A DNA stretch of 64,000 nucleotides from Nematostella vectensis (Eukaryota > Cnidaria > Anthozoa > Actiniaria > Edwardsiidae), in contig NC_064041.1 of the NCBI RefSeq assembly GCF_932526225.1, positions 8,800,313-8,864,312 on the forward strand, read 5' to 3'. The translations under genes and the position numbers were made by a program. The notes under the pieces are model-generated. The model was not told the DNA's origin, ran no database searches, and saw only the letters and a program-made list of their open reading frames with translations. This document shows, piece by piece, positions 12,601-25,100 of this stretch. Numbering within the stretch: the stretch's first letter is position 1; the number at the start of each line of letters is the position of its first letter.

Positions 12601-15600
12601 TAGACAGACAGGATACACTAGACAGACAGACAGGATACACTAGACAGACAGGATACACTAGACAGACAGACAGGATACACTAGACAGACAGGATACACTA
12701 GACAGACAGGATACACTAGACAGACAGACAGGATACACTAGACAGACAGACAGGATACACTAGACAGACAGGATACACTAGACAGACAGACAGGATACAC
12801 TAGACAGACAGACAGGATACACTAGACAGACAGACAGGATACACTAGACAGACAGGATACACTAGACAGACAGGATACACTAGACAGACAGGATACACTA
12901 GACAGACAGGATACACTAGACAGACAGGATACACTAGACATACAGACAGGATACACTAGACAGACAGGATACACTAGACAGACAGACAGGATACACTAGA
13001 CAGACAGGATACACTAGACAGACAGACAGGTACACTAGACAGACAGACAGGATTACACTAGACAGACAGACAGGATACACTAGACAGACAGACAGGTACA
13101 CTAGACAGACAGACAGGATACACTAGACAGACAGACAGGATACACTAGACAGACAGACAGGATACACTAGACAGACAGGATACACTAGACAGACAGGATA
13201 CACTAGACAGACAGATACACTAGACAGACAGACAGGATACACTAGACAGACAGACAGGATACACTAGACAGACAGATACACTAGACAGACAGACATGATA
13301 CACTAGACAGACAGGATACACTAGACAGACAGGATACACTAGACAGACAGATACACTAGACAGACAGACAGGATACACTAGACAGACAGGATACACTAGA
13401 CAGACAGACAGGATACACTAGACAGACAGGATACACTAGACAGACAGACAGGATACACTAGACAGACAGGATACACTAGACAGACAGACAGGATACACTA
13501 GACAAACAGACAGGATACACTAGACAGACAGACAGATACACTAGACAGACAGACAGGATTACACTAGACAGACAGACAGGATACACTAGACATACAGACA
13601 GGATACACTAGACAGACAGACAGACAGATACACTAGGCAGACAGACAGGATTACACTAGACAGACAGACAGGATACACTAGACAGACAGACAGGATACAC
13701 TAGACAGACAGACAGGATACACTAGACAGACAGACAGGATACACTAGACAGACAGGATACACTAGACAGACAGACAGGATACACTAGACAGACAGACAGG
13801 ATACACTAGACAGACAGACAGGATACACTAGACAGACAGGATACACTAGACAGACAGGATACACTAGACAGACAGACAGGATTACACTAGACAGACAGAC
13901 AGATACACTAGACAGACAGACAGGATACACTAGACAGACAGACAGGATACACTAGACAGACAGGATACACTAGACAGACAGACAGGATACACTAGACAGA
14001 CAGACAGGATACACTAGACAGACAGACAGGTACACTAGACAGACAGACAGGATACACTAGACAGACAGACAGGATACACTAGACAGACAGACAGGATACA
14101 CTAGACAGACAGGATACACTAGACAGACAGGATACACTAGACAGACAGATACACTAGACAGACAGACAGGATACACTAGACAGACAGACAGGATACACTA
14201 GACAGACAGATACACTAGACAGACAGACATGATACACTAGACAGACAGGATACACTAGACAGACAGGATACACTAGACAGACAGATACACTAGACAGACA
14301 GACAGGATACACTAGACAGACAGGATACACTAGACAGACAGACAGGATACACTAGACAGACAGGATACACTAGACAGACAGACAGGATACACTAGACAGA
14401 CAGGATACACTAGACAGACAGACAGGATACACTAGACAAACAGACAGGATACACTAGACAGACAGACAGATACACTAGACAGACAGACAGGATTACACTA
14501 GACAGACAGACAGGATACACTAGACATACAGACAGGATACACTAGACAGACAGACAGACAGATACACTAGGCAGACAGACAGGATTACACTAGACAGACA
14601 GACAGGATACACTAGACAGACAGACAGGATACACTAGACAGACAGACAGGATACACTAGACAGACAGACAGGATACACTAGACAGACAGGATACACTAGA
14701 CAGACAGACAGGATACACTAGACAGACAGACAGGATACACTAGACAGACAGACAGGATACACTAGACAGACAGGATACACTAGACAGACAGGATACACTA
14801 GACAGACAGACAGGATTACACTAGACAGACAGACAGATACACTAGACAGACAGACAGGATACACTAGACAGACAGACAGGATACACTAGACAGACAGGAT
14901 ACACTAGACAGACAGACAGGATACACTAGACAGACAGACAGGATACACTAGACAGACAGACAGGATACACTAGACAGACAGACAGGATACACTAGACATA
15001 CAGACAGGATGCACTAGACATACAGACAGGATACACTAGACAGACAGACAGGATACACTAGACAGACAGACAGGATACACTAGACAGACAGACAGGATAC
15101 ACTAGACAGACAGACAGGATACACTAGACAGACAGACAGGATACACTAGACAGACAGGATACACTAGACAGACAGGATACACTAGACATACAGACAGATA
15201 CACTAGACAGACAGACAGGATACACTAGACAGACAGGATACACTAGACAGACAGACAGGATACACTAGACATACAGACATGATACACTAGACAGACAGAC
15301 AGGATACACTAGACAGACAGGATACACTAGACAGACAGACAGGATACACTAGACAGACAGACAGATACACTAGACAGACAGACAGGATACACTAGACAGA
15401 CAAGATACACTAGACAGACAGACAGGATACACTAGACATACAGACATGATACACTAGACAGACAGACAGGATACACTAGACAGACAGGATACACTAGACA
15501 GACAGACAGGATACACTAGACAGACAGACAGATACACTAGACAGACAGACAGGATACACTAGACAGACAGGATACACTAGACAGACAGACAGGATACACT

Positions 15601-16045
15601 AGACAGACAGACAGGATACACTAGACAGACAGACAGGATACACTAGACAGACAGACAGGATACACTAGACAGACAGACAGGATTACACTAGACAGACAGG
15701 ATACACTAGACATACAGACAGGATACACTAGACAGACAGACAGGATACACTAGACAGACAGGATACACTAGACAGACAGGATACACTAGACAGACAGACA
15801 GATACACTAGACAGACAGACAGGATTACACTAGACAGACAGACAGGATACACTAGACAGACAGACAGACAGGATTACACTAGACTGACAGACAGGATACA
15901 CTAGACAGACAGACACATTTTAGAAAACATTTGTTAGTGGTAATTTGAAATTAATAATTCAGTAATGATATTATAGTGCTACAATTTATTTGGGGTGGGT
16001 GAAGGGGTTACATAGCTAAGGGGGCGATCCACTGTCCTCCCCCCA

Positions 16046-16117
<72 letters not shown>

Positions 16118-19100
16118 TATAATAATAATTATAATAATAATTATAATAATAATAATAATAATTATAGTAATATTAATAGTAATAGTAATAGCAATAGCGT
16201 CTTGAATGGAACCCAAAGAAGTGCAACGTGCTACACGTGAAGAGAGGATTACAGACCTATAACGACAAGGGAAGCAGAGTTGGGTGATCTAAACATCAGA
16301 GACCTTGAGGAGGATGTGCACTACCGCTTCCTAGGAGCACCCGAACAGATACTCCAAGGTCGCACCAGCTCGCACTTCCAGTGCTGTCATACCTAATGTG
16401 GTCAATGCATTGGAACTTGACAGGCTTGAGAGAGATAGACAGAAAGGCAAGGAAAATAATGAGTGAAAATGGCGGGAAACACCCACTCGGATCAACAGCC
16501 CTCATATACCTTCCGAGGGCACTTGCTGGGCATGGAATGAAGTCGGTCGAGACGTAATACAGGCACACAAAAATCAAGACGGCCCTGAAGCTCTACTCCA
16601 TTCGGGATGCAAGCATGGAAGTGGTTAGATGCTTCGAGGAGTTATCGTCTACCAAGGGTCACCAGTCCCTGGTGAAGGAGGCCAAAAAATATGCAAGTGA
16701 ACTTGCCCTATCACTCGAGCTCACATATCCAGAGCCCACTTGTTTTGGAGAAGATGGAGAAACCATCGCCACAAAAATTATTGGCTCCACATTACGGAAG
16801 ATAGCTGATGGAGCAAGGCAAAGCAAGATGGAAGAAGAAAAATGGCAAGGAAAGTTACTCAAAGATGGGAAGATGAGGATCTGGATAGACCAGGCTGCTT
16901 CGCGTGGATGAGAGAATGGCGAGATGCCCCCACCCACACCATTGCAGGCATAGTGGAGATGTAAGAGCAGCAAGTTCCAACCAAGCTCTACTCGGCTAGG
17001 AAAACCTACACCTCGCCAGCTGATGACATTATGTGTAGATTGTGCGGTACAACTGCAGAGAGCTTGGCCCATGTTCTCACGGGCTGCCCAGCTCTTGCCC
17101 AAAGCAAGTACCTAGCACGACATAACACAGCACTACAGATCCTCTTCTTTGAGAAGCTGAAAGATCTGAAGCTGATAGAAGCAACTCCTCCATGGTACTC
17201 TACTATGGTACAGAAGCCCACCTACGAATCCCAGGATGCCAAGGCATTCTGGGACGTCCCAATGTTTGCAGAACACACTCATGTACGACAGAACAGGATT
17301 GGGAGCTGAAGCAACAATACCCCTGCTATAGCATCAAGCAACACAACATAGTGATGGACGTGCTAGAAGGTTGGTCCCAAGACGTGAACGATGAGGGAGA
17401 TGTTCGGCGTGCGTGGCCGTGATGTCCTAAATAGGATGCAGAAAGCAGTGCTCTCAAGTTCGTTAAATATTGCAAGGACGCTGAAAGTGCTAACAAGATA
17501 AACAGTCGTACTGAACTCTATAGAGATTGAACTATTTTTATTGATTTATTTTTACATTTCTTAATTTTATGTTATACCTAGAATTCTGAGAATTCTGAGG
17601 GGGATTCTGAGATACAGTTTGGGTTACGCTTGAGCCCCTCTCTGTATATAGGCTGACATACATATGTTGTACAACTGCCATAATAATAATAATAGTAATA
17701 GTAATAGTAATAGTAATTGTAATTGTAATAGTAATAATAATAATCGGTTTATTAGCCATTATTATAGTCTAGGACCAAATTACATGGGTGGTCAGCAAAC
17801 ATATAGGAATTTATACATATTTGTAAGTGACAAATTGGGCAAGACGTTCAGTCCTAGGAGTCGGACATTCACACCTAGTTGAGCCCGAGCGTAGCCCATA
17901 GCCAGATAGCAGTGGTCAACCCTTGAGTACTGGGGTAGCAGGTGCTCAAGCACTGTGCTTGTGCTCAGCACACCTATACACTCCTGATAGCTAGTATAAC
18001 ATGTAATTTACTTTAGTGGAGGGTTTATTATAGCTAGTATAACATGTAATTTATTTTAGTGGAGGGTTTATTTGGATGGCTTTTTGTCAGAATTTTATGG
18101 TGTTACACTATTCTTTGGCTTTCCCTCACGCTAACAATGGAATAACCAGCTAAATTGCAATCTCATGTGTTAGATTTTGAGCAATCTTAACTTGAGGTTA
18201 CTGTTGCAGTGTCAACCACAGCTTCTACGCCATAGAGTGGTACGCGAAACCTTTGTCATTCTTGACACCTCACATGCATTCACTTTAGTTGTAAGATGGA
18301 CTTCTGGAGGGAAAATTATATGCAAGTAAGTTCAATTGTTGTATGTTGCTGATTAACTCCTGCAAATGATTATGGCAATGATGATGAAATTTAAAGTTAT
18401 GACCATCATGGTGAAGGTGATGGTGATTATTGGTGGTGATGGTGATGGCGCTGGCGCTGGTGGTGATGATGGTGGTGGTGATGGTGATGGTGATGGTGAT
18501 GGCGATGGCGATGGTGATGGTGATTATGGGTGGTGATGGCGATGGTGATGGTGATGGTGATGGTGATTATGGGTGGTGATGGCGATGTTGATGGTGATTA
18601 TGGATGGTGATGGCTATGATGATGATAGATTACAATGACGATGGTGATGGTAAATGACGATGGAGATAGTGATAGTGATGCTAATGATGGTTTGTGGTGT
18701 TGACTTGTTGTGAATGATGATAATGGACGCTGAAGGTGGTACATAATTTTATTGCAAACAAATGTAATGCTTTTGGTGTGAACCAACCTGGCTTTCTTAC
18801 AATGACATTCCCAGCAAACAAAGTCAACAAGTCTTAATGAATTTGGGTATTATAGCAAAAACTGCAACATTTCTGCAAAATAAGGAAAACTAAACACACT
18901 GTGCATATATGCATGTTATAAAGTACCATCTAGCTGTATATTTCACTACTCTCAAATTACAACGCACAAAATAACATTTTGTGCATGAAATGTGCACAGC
19001 AATGTTTAAATATTTCCAGGCTGTATTAGAATGTGATTAGTATTGTATAAAATGTGTTTACTTATTCTTACCTGTTTTTCAGTAAAACCTTCCCATTTGT

Positions 19101-22100
19101 TGAGTATGGGAAATACAATCTTACCATTAGAAAGTTCATGAAGCCCTATTGTGGTGTCATTGCACTTGACAAAAAAATATCCAGAAATACCTATCAACGT
19201 GAGTATTACAGTTATTCCCTATACTTTCTCCACCACCCCCTAAAACAATCATTAAAAGGGCATTTCATACATAAAAAATGCCAATCAACCATTTCTTCAT
19301 TATTGTTTACTTTGGTCTATTTTGCAATATAACTTCAAAAAAATTTATCTGAAATTGAATTCTGGATACTGACAATTTATTATTGAACATATCTCCCAGT
19401 TACTTGCTTAAATTAGCGTATTAAAATGGATACTGTACATGACTTGGTAATTTGTACAGTAGTGTAAATTGAGTAGCCTTTATCTTAGGGAAACTTAAAT
19501 TAAGAAAACAAAAAACAGCAGAGGCAATACTTTGAGAACTTTATCAAGCATACACAACCCTATAATAATACATAACATCATCTAGAATACAGACAGAATA
19601 AAGCAAAGAAAAACAGATGGATCAAAAGATAGACTTAAGGAGCAGTGGAGGGTCTAGGATTTCCCGAAGCACGGGGGAGGGGGGGTGGAGGGCACCAATA
19701 TTATGAAAAAATAAGACGGACAGTAAAGGTGTGAAATCTAGCTCCTATTCCTAAATACTTTCTTCTTTTTCTACAGCTATTCTTATAGCTTTCGGAGTAC
19801 TTGCTGCCATAGCACTGTCCTGGATTCTTTTCACTGAATTCTGCAGGTAAAAGACATTTAAATTACATTCTTTATGTAAAAAACTGTAACCTAAACTTCA
19901 CCACTGATACAATCAATTTGCTAACATATTTTAATCCCTCTAACTTGAACACCAATAATGTGAAGTGATAACAAATCCCCCTTCACCCTTTCAAACCAGA
20001 AGAAAACAGGTTATATAGCTCATTGCAATGACTATTTTGGGGGTTCTTAGGAAATAAACAGCTATACTTGATTTAACTCAAATTTTAATCAAGAAGAAAT
20101 AAATATAAAGCAGCATACTGTACCATATATATTGTTTTGGCCTAGAGGGTAATCTTAACTTTTTTGTGTCTTCAGGAGAAAACATTTGGGTGCCAGATGG
20201 GGTCTGTTCAAGGACAGTGAAAGCTTGATTAATGCTGTAAGTGATTGTAGAAGAAATAAATAAAAAAAACTGTATCCAAGCACTGGCCATGCAAGGGTTA
20301 AAGGGTTTGAACTCTTGCATACGCCTACCCAGGATTTGCTGAGGAGGGTTGCAGACAGTCATAGGTAATATGGAAAAAGATAGTAGGGGTTGATAATCCT
20401 TCAATAAAAAATAACCTACCAAGGCCAAGGGTGGGGGGGGGGGGTATGGATGGTATCCTGTGTACCCTCCAAGTTACTGTATACTGTTATTTGTCTTTTT
20501 GCTCCTGTAATACTCATGTATGTTAGTGCTTGAGTGCTGTTATGATATTGTATAGGACCTGGGGTCTCCCAATCACATGGATCGCAGGTCATCATCAACT
20601 GCAGATGTAGAGCAAAAGGTACAAAATATGAAGATGAGCATTTATTTATTATTTTTTAGATACCCAATAAGAGGACAGAGGGGGAGTGAAGCCAGAATTT
20701 CAAGAAAGGGAATAACTAATGTTTGAAAACATGATAGTCTTCTTCCTGAAGACCTCAGATTTCCATCATCTTTCCAATTCTTACTTATCCGGTGTCATTT
20801 TTGTCTTCAGGAAGTTAAATCAGTCAAGGCAAAAAGGCTGAAATCGTTGGATACATTTAGAGGGTAAGTTTGTCTATTATTTCTCAGACAGATAACAAAT
20901 AGCATGATACTGTATGCTCTTTTTAAAAATATCAGCTCAAAAAACATACCAAGTGCAATGGCAATATGGGTGGTGCTAAATAGTAGTTGCTCATGCTGTA
21001 CTGTACTTTAGATCCATGCACATAGAACCAACATTATATAAAAGAGCCAACATCATTAATTTTCAGAGTCGGCGGTGGAGATCGATCAGTAGGGAAGTTA
21101 TTTTATTTTATTAGTTCAAATAAAAACATTTTTTTTAAGTAGCCGGTGCTTGGTGGAAAATCACCAGCTGCCCTAGCCTAATGAAACCTTTGCACAGTAT
21201 ACAAGTTTTCTATGGCAGGATTTTCGCTGCTTATAAGAAAAAGCTTTTTACCCTTGAGTATGCTTCTGTTACTGTGTATTCTGTTCTCACCTTTAAATCA
21301 GTAGTTCATGACTTTTTTAACGTCTATAATTGATTTTCTAACTCATTATGTTCCACTTCATTCCAGGATTTCTTTAACAGTCATGATCTTTGTGAACTTT
21401 GGTGGTGGAGGATACTATTTCTTTGCACACTCCATTTGGAACGGTAAGTTCCGCATTTACTTTATGCTTACTAAGTCTATTACACGTTTTTTAAAGTTTG
21501 ATTTGCCCTAGAGGGTTTCCCAAGGATAAAAATGGAAAAGGGATCATGGTTGTAGTGAAGCCATGTCTTCTGAAATTGACTCACTTGAGGCATGACATTT
21601 GAATTATCTCTTTCTCCTTTATTTATGTCAGTAGCCGACTGATTACATTTTATTCTTTCCACTTGAATTCCATCCCCCCTGCCCTGGCAGCCGTCTTGAA
21701 TCCTTGATCCTGCTTTCCCTTACCCCATTTCCCTGGAAGGTATCTAACTTCCCAATGGAAGGCTCTGCTATTTTTCTAACAAGTGCATATCAATATGTTG
21801 CCACTGAGTGAGCATGCTTCTTCTTTCCCTCCCTACCTCCCTCTCCCCAACACTGAACGCCCAAAAGCGGTCTTTATTCTTATTATGAGGAATTGACTGT
21901 ATTTGTGCATTCCTCCCCCCTCCCCCCAGCAAATCCTGGTTATGCATATGTTCTAACCACCTCCTTTCCTTATATACAAGGCTTGACGGTGGCTGATCTT
22001 GTGTTCCCCTGGTTCATGTGGATTATGGGCGTCTCCATGGTGTTGTCATTCCGTGTGCTACGTCGCAAGCAAATCAGCACGTATAGGATAATCATCAAAA

Positions 22101-25100
22101 TCACCAAGAGGACCCTGTTACTCTTTGCCCTCGGTCTCTTTACTAGCAACAGTAAGTGCTGATCATCTATCTGAAACCATTTTATTGTTTTTACTGATTA
22201 CTTTGTTTTAACTCTTTAATTTAAAAAGTACATTTTCAAGTCTCAGATGAGAGAAAGCTCCTTATATTTTCTCTTAAAAAGGACTCCTCATTAATGACGA
22301 CCGTACAACCTAACCATGTCCGTACCACCTAAACATTTTTGTAGGTCCCAAAGGTGTCCTTATCAACCAGGTTCCCATGGTGAGGCCGAAACTATAGGAG
22401 AACTGTTACTGCACTCTTTTTTCCCAAACATTCCCATTACTTTGTGTCTAAGGAAATATTATCATCACTTCTTGTGGCTCTTGCTTGACTGGCCGTGAAT
22501 TCTAATCTATTTTGTTTTTGTTTTTCAGTGGGAGACCTGACCAATTATCGTATCCCTGGCGTTCTGCAAAGATTCGCTGCATGTTACTTCGTGGTAGCAG
22601 TTATACAGGTTCTTGCAGGGCCCAGCGTTGAGGACTCTCAGGTATTGATCAGTACATACAATATACGTGTCCTAAGCAGTGTTTGTATTTGTGATGTGGT
22701 ACCCCTGTGACAATCATATGAATTCAGTAGGGGTGTGGAATGCATTATGTGATATCCCTGTGGTAATCACATGACACTTACTTTATACTATTTCATTCCT
22801 CCTATACTACATTTATTGTAGCCATTTGGGTCCTGATGGGATGGTATCCGTGATGTGGTATCCCTGTGGTGATCACGTGACACTTATTTCAGACTCTTAA
22901 TCATTCCCCATATACTACTTGTATTATAGCCACGTGGGTCATGGTGGGATGGTATCCGTGATGTGGTATCCCTGTGGGCGCAGTGGCTATTGATGTTTGC
23001 CTTTCTGATCATCTACGTGGTGGTGACGTATGCGACGGAACTGCATGGCTGTCCTCGGTAAGTAAAACAGGTAATTGGTAATGGTAGTATGTCGTATTTT
23101 GGTATCGGCCTTAAGAATCGTTTTTCATGAAAGGTGGCTCAAGGTCTAGTACTCTCTAGCTGCATCAACCATTTAAAAGGGTGTGTTGTGCTGTAGGGGG
23201 TATACCGGACCTGGCGTTGTCAGTGTTAATCGTTTTTCTTAATAATGTATAATTGATATAAGTATTATTGACCGAGTGCGCGGGCAGTGCGGCGACTAAT
23301 GGGCCTAGAATGTTTCCATCGTTTGATGGCTGTATTAACCAATTAAAGCGCGCTTGGCACCGTAGGTGTATAATAATTCTTGATATGCTGCGTTGTGGGG
23401 GTATGACGAACCTGACGGTATCAGTGATAATACCAATATGTTGAATGTTATGTTTTAGCGGATATGACAGACCTTGTGATAGCTTAATTGTTTAAGTGTT
23501 ATGCTTTAGGGGATATACGGGACCTGGGGGAATCAGTGATAATTCGTCAGCGTTCAACTGTACTGGTGGCATGGCGAGTCACGTGGACTCCTGGTTACTA
23601 GGGAAACACGTTTACCAGAGGGGAACCTTTAAGGTGAGCGCCATGAGAAAGCCTGGAGAATGGGTCGTTTAAGAATATCAATCAACCCACCCAGTTATTC
23701 TTTACATTTGTAAATACAACTGGCTGCTTGCAAGAAAACTTCAAAGCCATCCACAATTGAAATCTAATGTTTGATTTAAAGCACTTCAGTTACTCGCTTG
23801 AAGAAGGAGGTCAGTAACATTTTGCGACCTCTACTTAATGTTTTATAAATGTATGTCGTTGCTTAGCCACGCGGGTAATCTATTCTAGACCCTAGTCTAC
23901 GACATATTACCCCATGTTGATCTGGCTAAGCTAGAAAATATGAAATATCCGCGCAAGGATGTCAGAAACTTTTTCTGATTCTCACTGCAATGTTTATTCA
24001 GCATTGTGGCGTCGGCTTTAGTGTAATTTACTATTGACCTTCAGCAATCCTATTATCACTTGCTCTTATCTCCAACATGACATGTACTGTAGGATTTCAG
24101 AACCCTTTTCTTATCCACACTTCAATGTTTCTTCAGTGTTGTGACGTCGCTTAAGGTTAATCTATTGGTGCCTCTAGAGACCGAGTTATCATCTCCATTA
24201 TTACTTGCTCTCATCTCCAACAGGACATGTACCGTACGACTGTGGCGCACGACCCCGAGGGAGTTATGGGAACGCTTACCTCCATATTCATTGTCTTCCT
24301 CGGTGTCCAGGTATACAACACCACCATACCCAAAACTTTGTGGCCCACTTCGAATCGTTTAAGGTTGGTTCTCACTACGAGGCAATCATAAGCGAAAACG
24401 GAAGCGCAACACAAGTAAGAAACGATCAAACACAAGCGCAGGAAAATTATGCCAGTCGCGTTACGTCCAAGTGGGAACCAACCTTTAAACAGTCAAATGG
24501 AAAAGAAAATTTAATCAAAAGTGACTTAGCGGGAACAAAATGGTCGTCTTCACTCACTCACTCACTCACTCACTCACTCACTCACTCACTCACTCACTCA
24601 CTCACTCACTCACTCACTCACTCACTCACTCACTCACTCACTCACTCACTCACTCACTCACTCACTCACTCACTTATTTATTTATTTATTTATTTATTTT
24701 CCCACCCGTCCACCTCAGCTTTGTCATTTCCGCTATCAATGGGCTCGCCAGGCTCCCCCATAACTTATCTGAGCACAATGGGACCAGCGAGAATACAGTA
24801 CTAGTAGCCTTCCCAAGGGGCTTGCCTCTTTAGTTTGAATAAAGTTTTTCAGAGAGAACAAAAAGCATCAGGCCAAAAAAAAGCATTCTTCGTGTGGCCG
24901 CGCGATAAAATCTTTTAAACTAGGTCTTAGCATTAAGTCAGCTTCTAAATATATCTAGTTAGTGTTAGCGCAAAATATAAATACTTGTTAGCGATGGACT
25001 CGAGTCGTGTATGTTTTGTTGTTTATACAGGCGGGACATACTCTGTTCACGTTCTCTCATCATCGGCAACGCCTCGTGCGCTGGTTTGTATGGGCTGTTC

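Noticed and set aside
11388-15915. CRISPR-like array
   Set aside because: Units are contiguous without unique spacers, the host is eukaryotic, and the unit is a simple GACA-rich motif.
24205-24833. THSL-repeat frames
   Set aside because: ACTC microsatellite running on from exon 14 through its donor site; the exon ends at 24310.
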